Positions 54,928-63,500 of a DNA stretch of 64,000 nt are shown here, one piece after another. The DNA is from an uncultured Arcanobacterium sp. (lineage in GTDB: Bacteria > Actinomycetota > Actinomycetes > Actinomycetales > Actinomycetaceae), in contig CAUAGM010000006.1 of NCBI GenBank assembly GCA_958428545.1, forward strand, positions 24,535-88,534, written 5' to 3'. Under the pieces are notes generated by a model. That model was not told where the DNA came from, ran no database searches, and worked only from the letters and a program-made list of their open reading frames with translations. Each line of letters begins with the position of its first letter. The first letter of the stretch is position 1. A program made the position numbers and the translations under genes.

Positions 54928-55818
54928 TCATAAATCTTTCTTATATCCAAGTCTATCGGACGCCTGCCCGAAATTTTCACATAAAAAAGCTCGAGTGACG
55001 GCAATTGCCCAGGAGCCTGCCGAACTTGCGCGCATCACGTGCTCTCCAAGCAGTACTGTGTGCGCTCCAGCAGCTTCAAATTCACGCATCTCCCGATCGG
55101 AGATACCGCCTTCAGGCCCCACAATAAAGACGATTCGATGGCGATCGATTTCACCCCAATCATCTTTATTCAGTTTCTCTTTTTTCAGTGCACCCTCCGA
55201 AAGGCTTGTGCCACTAGGCTTCAGCTCGTTGAGCAGCAGCTGTATCTCACTTGTCAGCAGTATTTCAGCTTCTTCGTGGCACACATACACGTGCGTTCCT
55301 CGAGCACATTCTTGTTTAATCCATTGGGTAAGCCCTGCAGAATCTACAAAGGGCTGCACACCAGGAACCCATGATCGCCGACTCTGCTTTGCTGCAGTTA
55401 GCACAGTTGCTTCCCACTTTTCAAAGCCGCGCACAATTTTTGCAGACCCTTCCCAGCGCGATACCGAGCGGTCTGCCTGCCACGGCATCACAGAATCAAC
55501 ACCATATTCCGTAGCTATCTCAATTGCTTGTTCATCTCGCCCAGCTTTGCTGAGCGCCTGGACAAGAAGCACCTGCACAGTGTGCGGCTTATCGTACACA
55601 ATCTCACGAACCACACCCTGAACTTTCGCCTTTTCGAGAGCACACACCTCAATCGTTACCCGCAATCCACGCCCATCGACGAGATCAATCAGTTCTCCCA
55701 CACGAGTACGACGCACAGTGGCAGCATGGCGAGCCTCTGAGCCAGCAAACTCAAAAAAGCTCCCACACGCTACGTCATCACTACGCATACTGGGGAAATA
55801 ATACACTGGCAGCGTCAT
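54928..55818 (-). CDS. rsmE: 16S rRNA (uracil-1498-N3)-methyltransferase
   Basis: 296 residues. A PUA-like N-domain and SPOUT methyltransferase with KPHTVQVLLVQALSKAGRDE, EYGVDSVMPWQADRSVSRW, FIVGPEGGISDREM and LGEHVMRASSAGSWAI. The last block deviates from the usual LGxRILRxETA, but the fold-defining residues stay. A variable loop at 190-215 is charged (GALKKEKLNKDDWGE). AAGGGGTG precedes the ATG. dnaJ ends 12 bp upstream. Confidence 0.92.
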   Translation of the reverse strand: MTLPVYYFPSMRSDDVACGSFFEFAGSEARHAATVRRTRVGELIDLVDGRGLRVTIEVCALEKAKVQGVVREIVYDKPHTVQVLLVQALSKAGRDEQAIEIATEYGVDSVMPWQADRSVSRWEGSAKIVRGFEKWEATVLTAAKQSRRSWVPGVQPFVDSAGLTQWIKQECARGTHVYVCHEEAEILLTSEIQLLLNELKPSGTSLSEGALKKEKLNKDDWGEIDRHRIVFIVGPEGGISDREMREFEAAGAHTVLLGEHVMRASSAGSWAIAVTRAFLCENFGQASDRLGYKKDL

Positions 55819-55830
55819 TGCACCCCTTAT

Positions 55831-56973
55831 TTAATCTTCCCCAGTAAACGCTTTTTTAATGCGGGAAAAAAGAGAGCCGCTTCGTCCCACAAGTTTGCCT
55901 ATTGTTTCCTCTTCGCCTCGAATATGCGCCAGCTTCTCAATAAGATCACGCTGCTCATCGTCCAGTTTTGTTGGAGTCTGCACCTGAATGGTGACGATAA
56001 GATCTCCGCGCCCACGCCGATGTAAACGCCCAACTCCAAGGCCTTCAAGCCGAATCTCCGAGCCAGATTGAGTACCAGAGGAAATACGCAGCAGCTGCTC
56101 GCCATCGAATGTATCAATTGCAATATCAATACCCAAAGCTGCTGCAGTCATCGGCACCTGCACAGTTGCCCGCAAATGATCGCCGTCACGATGAAACACA
56201 GGATCTGGCTCCACACGCACTTCAGCAAATACATCGCCTTGGTGACCGCCGCCTACACCAGCATCTCCTTGGCCAGGAACTCTAATCCTCATGCCTTCAT
56301 CAACGCCAGCCGGGATTTTAACATTGACGCTGCGCTGCGCCCTCATGCGCCCTTCGCCTGAGCATTCTCCGCAAGGAGTGACAATCTGCGTGCCGTAACC
56401 TCCACAGGAAGGGCACGGCGAAGTACTCATTACTTGCCCGAAGAAAGAATTGACGACCTGCTGTACCTGCCCAGTTCCCTGGCAGTGCGAGCACGTGACA
56501 GGTTCGGTACCTGGAGCAGTCATTGAGCCATGGCAAGCAGAGCATTCCACCATCGCATCGAACGTAAGAGTGTGCTCACCGCCAAAAACCACTTCTTCAA
56601 GTTCGAGATCCATAGCGACGAGAGTATCTCCCCCATTACGTGCCCGCGAGCGCTGCTGCCCGCGCCCACCTCCAAATGCACTGCCAGCGCCACCAAAGAA
56701 GGTTGAAAAAATATCATCAAATGCCCCGCCGAAGCCTCCAGCAGCTCCGGCCGCGCCACCGCGAAGCGCATCTGTGCCGCCAAGATCGTACATTCGGCGC
56801 TTCTCTTCGTTGGAAAGTACTTCGTACGCCTCCGTCACTGCCTTGAATTCTTCTGCCCCATCTGGACCTGCCACATCAGGGTGCAGCTTGCGCGCCAACT
56901 TTCGATATGCTTTTTTAATGTCATCTTGGCTCGCATCTTGAGCAACCCCGAGAGTCTCATAAAAATTAGCCAC
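55831..56973 (-). CDS. dnaJ: Chaperone protein DnaJ
   Basis: 380 residues from a GTG (AAGGA upstream). J domain with the HPD motif (LARKLHPDVAG), a Gly/Phe-rich segment (GGAAGAAGGFGGAFDDIFSTFF), four zinc repeats (CSACHGSM, CSHCQGTG, CPSCGGYG, CGECSGEG) and substrate-binding beta domains. The first repeat lacks the second Gly. It is a DnaJ2-type protein by position (before rsmE). HrcA, normally encoded directly upstream in this cluster, is absent here. Confidence 0.96.
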   Translation of the reverse strand: MANFYETLGVAQDASQDDIKKAYRKLARKLHPDVAGPDGAEEFKAVTEAYEVLSNEEKRRMYDLGGTDALRGGAAGAAGGFGGAFDDIFSTFFGGAGSAFGGGRGQQRSRARNGGDTLVAMDLELEEVVFGGEHTLTFDAMVECSACHGSMTAPGTEPVTCSHCQGTGQVQQVVNSFFGQVMSTSPCPSCGGYGTQIVTPCGECSGEGRMRAQRSVNVKIPAGVDEGMRIRVPGQGDAGVGGGHQGDVFAEVRVEPDPVFHRDGDHLRATVQVPMTAAALGIDIAIDTFDGEQLLRISSGTQSGSEIRLEGLGVGRLHRRGRGDLIVTIQVQTPTKLDDEQRDLIEKLAHIRGEEETIGKLVGRSGSLFSRIKKAFTGED

Positions 56974-57226
56974 AAATATCCTTCAATCTTTTAGCACTTA
57001 CTCCTCACTATTGTGCCACAGCAGCAGCTTTATGCGTATTTCCGTGAGCACAAGCCGCCAAAGTACGCCTGTGCCTGCGCCTGCTGGCAACAACCTTATG
57101 CGCATTTTGCATTAAATGAGGTGCACTGATGGAGTAGTATTCGCTCGACCTGAAAATTTATACCAAAAACGTGCATGTATTTCCGCATATTGACACAATA
57201 ATCCACCTACACACCCTCGAATACCT

Positions 57227-57919
57227 CTATACCCACAACGATGGAGGTATCTTCATCATCAGTGTATGAACTATGCGAATAAGCTCGTCAATAAAATTTT
57301 CTGTATCGTCGGGAGAATCAGATGCGGCACACACAACCGTCAGAGCAGAACCAATAAAATATGCACTATGCAAAGATTCATATCGAATAAGGATATCTTG
57401 TATCTCACTGCTAAGAAGATACTGCGCAGCATCTGGCTCCTGCGTCGTTACATCCCATTCGTCGGCAAAGCCTCTATCGACCGCACTGCTGTGGCGCGTG
57501 AGCAGTACCTCTGGAAATTCTACTTCTCGCCCGTCACTCAACTGTGGCAGGTGAGCTGTAAAAATAAAAGATGGCGGCTCTCCGAGAGTCTCCATCGTAC
57601 AGCTCTTCCACGCTATCGCTCCCAGCTCAGTATCTGCGGAGCCTGAGAGAGCATCGCGCCCAGCGGTATTCGCCGCAATAGGCCAGTATGCAGTGGTTGG
57701 TGCATCTGGAAGTAAAAACGCTTTGACACACGCCACGCTCTCCTTAAACGCCCAATGACGTGCTCGGTAGCGCCCTCGACGGCGAGCATCGTCATTCCAT
57801 TCACCTTTATTTTTAGGAATCATAGAAATTACTGCCCATAGCAGCGGGCCGCCGATAAGCGCAATCAACAAGCCATAAACTATCAGATCTCGTGGATTCA
57901 TACTGCTATTTTTGCACAT
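57227..57919 (-). CDS. Hypothetical membrane-anchored protein in the hrcA position
   Basis: 230 residues from an ATG that touches the hemW stop (TAAATG); an ATG at 57901 is an alternative. One N-terminal membrane helix (LIVYGLLIALIGGPLLWAVISMI), then a basic stretch (KGEWNDDARRRGRYRARHW) and a soluble acidic domain of about 170 residues. No family recognised. The soluble part has alternating beta segments (SFIFTAHLPQL, AYFIGSALTVVCAAS). Cotranscription with hemW is likely. Confidence 0.7.
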   Translation of the reverse strand: MCKNSSMNPRDLIVYGLLIALIGGPLLWAVISMIPKNKGEWNDDARRRGRYRARHWAFKESVACVKAFLLPDAPTTAYWPIAANTAGRDALSGSADTELGAIAWKSCTMETLGEPPSFIFTAHLPQLSDGREVEFPEVLLTRHSSAVDRGFADEWDVTTQEPDAAQYLLSSEIQDILIRYESLHSAYFIGSALTVVCAASDSPDDTENFIDELIRIVHTLMMKIPPSLWV

Positions 57920-59089
57920 TTACCACAGTGCGCGCGTCACCACGTCTGCAAGCAATCGCCCAGTGCGGGTAAGGCACACACGCCCTCGATGCGCAGCATC
58001 AGAATCTATCAAGCCGTCGGTAATAAGCTCATCAAGCTTCTGAGGATCTGTACCGCTAGGAATATCAATGCCTACACGCAAACGAATTCCCATCAGCAAG
58101 TATTCTTCGCGAATTTCTTGAGGAGTCAGATACTCATAATCAGCTACTGGCAATTGCTGCTCCTCAAGAGCTTTCGCATACGCCACTGGATGTTTCAGAT
58201 TCCACCAACGCATACCGTCGATGTGGCTATGCGCTCCAGGTCCATACCCCCACCAATTGCCGTTCTTCCAATAGTTCACATTATGCCGTGATTCATACCC
58301 TGGCTGCGCCCAGTTTGAAATCTCGTACCATTCATATCCTGCCGCGTTGAGCATATCATCAGCACGTTCATATTTATCGGCCTGATCGTCTGGATCTGGT
58401 TGAGATAGCTCTCCTCGAGCTATCGCCCGTCCCATCGGCGTATGTGGCTCCACAGTAAGCGCATAGGCAGAAATATGCTGAGGCAGCAGCTCAATCGCGG
58501 CGCTCACAGATTCTTCCCAATCATCCATACTTTCACCAGGTGCCCCATAGATGAGATCCAGCGAATAATCAAAGCCCAGCTCTCGCGCAGCCAGGGCAGC
58601 CGCACGCACATTCCCTGGAGTATGAGCACGCTGCAAAGTAGAAAGAATATGCGGCACTGCCGACTGCATACCAAAAGAGATTCGGTTAAAACCTCCTGAA
58701 CGCAGCTCGGCAAGTGACGTTGGCGTCACCGATTCCGGGTTTGCTTCTATCGTCACTTCTGCACCATCAGCAATTGTGAAAATTCTGCGCAGATGATTCA
58801 AAATATCAATCACATCAGCTGGCGGAAGCATCGTAGGAGTACCCCCTCCAAAAAATACGCTCGTCAGCGGTTCTGCCTCTCCTAAGAGAGCCGCCGAAGC
58901 CTCAATCTCTCGGCAGATCGTCTGGGCGAAAGTTGCCAGCGAAGCCCCACCGCCAAAATTTGCGTGTGTGTAAGTATTGAAATCGCAGTATCCGCAACGT
59001 GCCGCACAAAAAGGAATGTGAATATATGCGGCTAAACTGCGCTGGGCAGCAGCTGCGGAAAGAGAAAAACTACGCTGACGCTCAGTCAC
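57920..59089 (-). CDS. hemW: Heme chaperone HemW (radical SAM, CPO-like)
   Basis: 389 residues from GTG 59089, which overlaps the trmB stop and has AGGAAG upstream; the frame continues to 59131. IHIPFCAARCGYCDFNTY holds the CxxxCxxC cluster site, followed by FGGGTPTMLP and ISFGMQSAVPHIL. The C-terminal domain has NYWKNGNWWGYGPGAHSH. The extra Cys in GYCDF fits HemW and not HemN. Role: heme delivery; not a coproporphyrinogen oxidase. Confidence 0.92.
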   Translation of the reverse strand: MTERQRSFSLSAAAAQRSLAAYIHIPFCAARCGYCDFNTYTHANFGGGASLATFAQTICREIEASAALLGEAEPLTSVFFGGGTPTMLPPADVIDILNHLRRIFTIADGAEVTIEANPESVTPTSLAELRSGGFNRISFGMQSAVPHILSTLQRAHTPGNVRAAALAARELGFDYSLDLIYGAPGESMDDWEESVSAAIELLPQHISAYALTVEPHTPMGRAIARGELSQPDPDDQADKYERADDMLNAAGYEWYEISNWAQPGYESRHNVNYWKNGNWWGYGPGAHSHIDGMRWWNLKHPVAYAKALEEQQLPVADYEYLTPQEIREEYLLMGIRLRVGIDIPSGTDPQKLDELITDGLIDSDAAHRGRVCLTRTGRLLADVVTRALW

Positions 59090-60080
59090 CAATAGAAACT
59101 TCCTGCGTATATGCACAATCAGACATAACACTATGAGCAGATACCGCCCGAGCTTCCTGCTCTTTGAGCCAACCGCTGCGGCTTGAGGCTTGCGGCGTCA
59201 CGCCGGGCTGGTCTGCCAGCACGCGCTGCCCACGTGCACGAGCAGCAATCCAAGGATCTTCTGGAATCGGCATAGCATCTATTTCCAGCGAATTACGCAC
59301 TGCCGTCAGATCGTAGATGTGCCGTCCAGCTTCAATTCCACGCTCCTCAAAACGTGTTGTGACTCGTTCAGGCCAGCGCGCAGCCCATCCTCCCGAATAG
59401 ATTCCACGATCGTCTGCGCTATCTTGAATGGCACTATCTGCACTGCTTGGCTCACTCTCGCGCAAAGTAAACCACGGACTTTCCACAAGCACATCGCGCA
59501 TCTGCCACGCATAATTCTCCCAATCCGTCGCAAGCCGCCATGTACCTCCCTCAGCAAGCACCCCTGCCACAATATGTGCGAATTCAGGCGAAACTATTCT
59601 GCGTTTGCGATGTTTACGCTTGCGCCAAGGGTCTGGGAAAAAAGTCCAGACTTGCGCAGCAGGAGGGTTGATAGGCGAATCGCTGTGTGCAGCAGAAAAA
59701 AGCACAGGAAGCCCTTGAGCTGCATCGAGTTGCATGATGCGCACGTTATCAGCCTGCGCAGTCACAGCAGATTTCACGCAACGAGCAACACCTGGCGCCC
59801 AAGCTTCCAAACCTAAGTAATTGTATTCTGGATGCGCAAGTGCGCTCGATATCAACTGCTCCCCAGATCCAGGCCCCACTTCAATAACCAGCGGAGCCTG
59901 CCTGCCAAATTCGGCAGCAAGATCAATATGTGCGTTTGGTGCAATTGTGCACATACCCTCTCCAGGAGGAATATCAATCACAAAACGCTTGGCATGCTCA
60001 CGCATCAGCTCCTCATATTTATCGCCAAGCCGCGCTCCGCGCAAAGAAAAAGAACGTATCCTCCGCATAGATTCGCCCAT
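59082..60080 (-). CDS. trmB: tRNA (guanine-N7-)-methyltransferase
   Basis: 332 residues. The SAM site LVIEVGPGSGEQLISSALAHP, then YLGLEAWAPGVARCV and the signature VWTFFPDPWRKRKHRKRRIVSPEF identify TrmB, which makes m7G46. The N-terminus (RIRSFSLRGARLGDKYEELM) is standard. A 50-residue C-terminal extension (GVTPQASSRSGWLKEQEARA...) has no known domain. lepA ends seven bases upstream. Confidence 0.94.
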   Translation of the reverse strand: MGESMRRIRSFSLRGARLGDKYEELMREHAKRFVIDIPPGEGMCTIAPNAHIDLAAEFGRQAPLVIEVGPGSGEQLISSALAHPEYNYLGLEAWAPGVARCVKSAVTAQADNVRIMQLDAAQGLPVLFSAAHSDSPINPPAAQVWTFFPDPWRKRKHRKRRIVSPEFAHIVAGVLAEGGTWRLATDWENYAWQMRDVLVESPWFTLRESEPSSADSAIQDSADDRGIYSGGWAARWPERVTTRFEERGIEAGRHIYDLTAVRNSLEIDAMPIPEDPWIAARARGQRVLADQPGVTPQASSRSGWLKEQEARAVSAHSVMSDCAYTQEVSIGD

Positions 60081-60086
60081 CGCAGC

Positions 60087-62024
60087 TTATTTACCTTTAG
60101 TAGGCATATCAGAACTGAGCGCCGCGATAAACGCCTCCTGCGGCACATCTACACGCCCAATACTCTTCATACGCTTCTTGCCTTCTTTCTGCTTTTCCAG
60201 CAATTTACGTTTTCGGCTGACGTCACCGCCATAGCACTTGGCAAGTACGTCTTTGCGCACTGCTTTAATCGTCGAACGCGCAATCACACGCAATCCAATT
60301 GCCGCCTGTACTGGAATCTCAAACTGCTGACGCGGGATAAGCTCTTTAAGCTTTGTCGTCATCTCCACGCCATAGGCATATGCTTTATCGCGATGTACAA
60401 TCGCCGAAAAAGCATCGACGATCTCGTGGTTGAGCAAGATATTTACTTTCACAAGATCAGATTCTTCTTCACCGTTTTGCTTGTAGTCTAAAGATGCATA
60501 GCCTTTCGTGCGGCTCTTGAGCTGATCGAAAAAATCTGTGACGATTTCCGCAAGCGGCAAGCGGTATCTCAGCTCCACTCGGTCGGAAGAAATATAATCC
60601 ATTCCGCCCATCTGCCCTCGGCGCTCTTGGCACAGCTCCATAATCGTGCCTACATAATCTTTAGGAGTGAGAATTGTGGCATCAACCATCGGCTCATAGA
60701 TTGATTTCACCTTACCTTCAGGAAATTCTGAAGGGTTACTCACTGGCACTTCTTCCCCGTTTTCTGCGATCACACGATAGTTTACGCTCGGAGCTGTGGC
60801 AATAAGATCGAGACCAAACTCGCGCGCCAAACGCTCCGTAATAATCTCCAGATGAAGCAAACCTAAGAAACCGCAACGGAAACCAAAACCAAGTGCCACA
60901 GACGTCTCTGGCTCATAAGTGAGCGCAGCATCGTTAAGCTTCAGCTTGTCTAAGGCATCTCTCAATGCTGGATAGTCACTACCATCAATCGGATATAGCC
61001 CTGAATAAACCATCGGTTTCGGATCTTTATAGCCAGGCAAAGCTTCAGAGGCTGGTTTGGCAAGATCCGTGATGGTATCGCCCACGCGTGATTGCCGCAC
61101 ATCTTTCACGCCCGTAATCAGATAGCCCACTTCCCCAGGTCCAAGCCCTGCTGAAGGAATCGGCTCTGGAGAAATCACGCCAATTTCCAAAAGCTCATGC
61201 TCACCTTTTGTGCCCATCATTTTCACGCGCTGACGAGGGCGAAGCGTACCATCCACCACACGCACATAGGTGACGACACCGCGATAAACATCATAAACAG
61301 AATCGAAGATCATTGCTCTGGTGCGAGCAGGATCTGAACCACCTGCCAAACTATCAAGAGCGCCGCAATCCGCCATGCTGAGAAAAGATTCGCGATCTTT
61401 ATCTGGAGTATCAAAAGCCGCACCAGGAGCAGCGATTTCTGCCACGATTCGATCAAGAAGCTGAGCCACACCCTCGCCAGTTTTCCCACTCACGCGCAAC
61501 ACATCAGATTCCGGTACTCCCAGTAGGTGAGAAATCTCCTCGGCATATTTATCTGGATTCGCCGAAGGAAGATCGATTTTGTTGAGCACAGGTATAATCG
61601 TGAGATCATTTTCCAAGGCGAGATATAGATTTGCTAGAGTTTGCGCTTCAATCCCTTGAGCCGCATCAACGAGGAGCACAGCCCCTTCGCAGGCTGCCAG
61701 AGATCGGGAAACTTCATACGTAAAATCCACGTGCCCAGGCGTATCGATCATATTGAGAGCATAGACTTCCCCATCGCACGTCCACGGCATTCGCACAGCC
61801 TGAGATTTAATTGTGATACCGCGCTCACGCTCAATATCCATACGATCCAGATACTGCGCGCGCATATCGCGCTCGGCAAGCACACCCGTGATTCCCAGCA
61901 TACGGTCGGCAAGGGTTGATTTCCCGTGGTCAATGTGCGCAATAATGCAAAAATTCCGGATACGTGAAGGATCCGTTGCAGCAGGCTGAATCCGCTTAAT
62001 TTCAGCGGCAGTAGATTGAGGCAC
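60087..62024 (-). CDS. lepA: Elongation factor 4 (LepA)
   Basis: 645 residues from GTG 62024, chosen because GAAGGAG is eight bases upstream; the ATG at 62060 has none. G motifs IAHIDHGKSTLADRML, RERGITIKSQ, DTPGHVDF and NKIDLP. LepA-specific C-terminal domain DYKQNGEEESDLVKVNILLN and KVLAKCYGGDVSRKRKLLEK-type ending. A ribosome-associated GTPase involved in translation under stress and in 30S biogenesis. First gene of the long cluster down to uppS. Confidence 0.96.
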   Translation of the reverse strand: MPQSTAAEIKRIQPAATDPSRIRNFCIIAHIDHGKSTLADRMLGITGVLAERDMRAQYLDRMDIERERGITIKSQAVRMPWTCDGEVYALNMIDTPGHVDFTYEVSRSLAACEGAVLLVDAAQGIEAQTLANLYLALENDLTIIPVLNKIDLPSANPDKYAEEISHLLGVPESDVLRVSGKTGEGVAQLLDRIVAEIAAPGAAFDTPDKDRESFLSMADCGALDSLAGGSDPARTRAMIFDSVYDVYRGVVTYVRVVDGTLRPRQRVKMMGTKGEHELLEIGVISPEPIPSAGLGPGEVGYLITGVKDVRQSRVGDTITDLAKPASEALPGYKDPKPMVYSGLYPIDGSDYPALRDALDKLKLNDAALTYEPETSVALGFGFRCGFLGLLHLEIITERLAREFGLDLIATAPSVNYRVIAENGEEVPVSNPSEFPEGKVKSIYEPMVDATILTPKDYVGTIMELCQERRGQMGGMDYISSDRVELRYRLPLAEIVTDFFDQLKSRTKGYASLDYKQNGEEESDLVKVNILLNHEIVDAFSAIVHRDKAYAYGVEMTTKLKELIPRQQFEIPVQAAIGLRVIARSTIKAVRKDVLAKCYGGDVSRKRKLLEKQKEGKKRMKSIGRVDVPQEAFIAALSSDMPTKGK

Positions 62025-62352
62025 AGACCATCGCTCCTTCGTCAGTTCGTATAGGAACATGCTCTACGTTTTCCACGACTCTATCTTCTACACGATATAT
62101 CCTGAAAGCGCGAGCACACCATATTTTCTACCCATAGACTACCAGCGAGGTGACGTCTGCACTATTTTAGACGTATCGCCACATCTTGATACGTCACTCA
62201 TGTTGCTGAATAATCGTTGCTGGATAATCGAATCAATTCTCGTACTACCGCAGCATATCGCTCCTGCACGTACCGTATATCACTATAGTGCTGGATCGTG
62301 ACGAGTTTGCCTTGCTGCTCTACGCATCGCATATTCGCGATATGAGGGCAGG
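62025..62352. other. Interval between lepA and the HNH nuclease gene
   Basis: It holds the lepA promoter region and an inverted repeat, GACGTATC / GATACGTC (62170-62177 and 62188-62195). No coding frame is supported. Confidence 0.5.
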
Positions 62353-63171
62353 CTAGCTGCGCCCTTTAAGCTCAGTGAGAAAGTTTCCTCCAGCCGTACC
62401 GCCTGCACATTTTTCAAGGATTTCTTCGAGCGCATCTCTATCAGCTGTACCTATTGCTAGCTCATACTTCGCAAGAACTCGGATAAACGTCTGCGAATAC
62501 CTGCATGCCGCGATTGGTGAGCTTGGCATCCACTCAGATGGGCCGCTCGCTTTCTTACTCTGATTTTCCTGCTCAGTGGTAGCAACGAGATTCTGTGGAT
62601 CGTTGGCAAATTCACGTCTGCGTTTATCTGACCACATATCAGCGCCGTGTTTCCATGCCCATGCCAGAGGAACCACATGGTCGATCTGCACTAATTGAGA
62701 AGTGTGCTTGCCTGACTGGAAATTCACGGTTTCACCCGAATACCAATCTGCTAATTCACCACTGAGTACTTTGCAATCGTGTGAATGAGGTTTGATACGC
62801 ACGTTTATGAGGTCTCTGCGTAAAATATCGTTTCTCGTATCACATCCGTTGCGATCTTCATCAAACCATTTTTGCCCAAAATAGTCTCGGCTATATGCCC
62901 TCTCAGAAACAGAATCTAGCTGAGGTAAAGCATTGAGCGCATTCAGCAGCCCAGAAGCAGTCTGCTGTCGATAAAGATCGTCTTTTGATGCAGGTGCTGA
63001 TACCTCTTTTAGGTAAAGGAATCTACCTACATCAAATCTGATCAAACAAAAAACGATAGCAGCTGATACTAGGGTAACCAGCATAAATAAAACGTATAGA
63101 CGATGTTTCTCATATCTCTTATTATCACGTTGGCGTATATAGAACGAACGCCGAAAAGTTTGCTTATGCAT
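62353..63171 (-). CDS. Membrane-anchored HNH (DUF1524/GmrSD-type) nuclease
   Basis: 272 residues from ATG 63171 (a TTG at 63180 is possible). A basic N-terminus and one membrane helix (LYVLFMLVTLVSAAIVFCLI) place the rest outside. The nuclease core reads VQIDHVVPLAWAWKHGADMW, DPQNLVATTEQENQSKKASG and WMP, with the DHxxPL ... N ... N ... K pattern of actinobacterial secreted HNH nucleases. Four Cys (GCDTRND, HDCKVL, AACRYS, EKCAGG) could form two disulfides. Non-specific DNA degradation outside the cell is inferred, perhaps nutrient or competence related. Confidence 0.85.
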   Translation of the reverse strand: MHKQTFRRSFYIRQRDNKRYEKHRLYVLFMLVTLVSAAIVFCLIRFDVGRFLYLKEVSAPASKDDLYRQQTASGLLNALNALPQLDSVSERAYSRDYFGQKWFDEDRNGCDTRNDILRRDLINVRIKPHSHDCKVLSGELADWYSGETVNFQSGKHTSQLVQIDHVVPLAWAWKHGADMWSDKRRREFANDPQNLVATTEQENQSKKASGPSEWMPSSPIAACRYSQTFIRVLAKYELAIGTADRDALEEILEKCAGGTAGGNFLTELKGRS

Positions 63172-63500
63172 ACCGTACAAACACCATAACTATAGAGGGA
63201 AGATAAATGAGCGCTAAAAGGCTTTATTGATATGAGAAATCTTTGAAAATCTTTGAGAAACTGCCGCATAAAGCCGCTTCGGCATCTTTTGTGGATACCA
63301 GCACGCTATCCATTAAAGGAATAAAACTACACCTCACATCTCTCCTTTATTTTTGCTGTGAAATCATTTTAACGTGCACTTAACGTACAGAAAATTCACC
63401 GCAAAAGAAAACTCAATATGGCAATAAAGCCCAGCGAATAGCTAGAGTTTACTGCCATATTGAGTTTATTCACATTCAGAAGTATCAGCTAGTAAGCTTC
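63172..63500. other. Interval between the HNH nuclease and the repeat-protein gene
   Basis: Holds the HNH promoter region, a tandem AAATCTTTGA duplication (63237-63256), an inverted repeat TGCCG/CGGCA (63264-63285) and the terminator listed next. Confidence 0.5.
63409..63467 (-). terminator. Rho-independent terminator of the repeat-rich wall protein
   Basis: AAACTCAATATGGCA / TGCCATATTGAGTTT, a perfect 15-bp stem with a 29-base loop. Minus-strand continuation is TTTTCTTTTG. It lies 34 bp past the stop codon. Confidence 0.85.

Noticed and set aside
54995..55621. 208-codon Ser-rich plus-strand ORF over rsmE
   Set aside because: Antisense shadow of rsmE, whose SPOUT motifs are intact.
56985..57015. 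TTAGCACT-like half of a CIRCE element before dnaJ
   Set aside because: The second half (GAGTGCTAA) is missing; a single half-site is not evidence.
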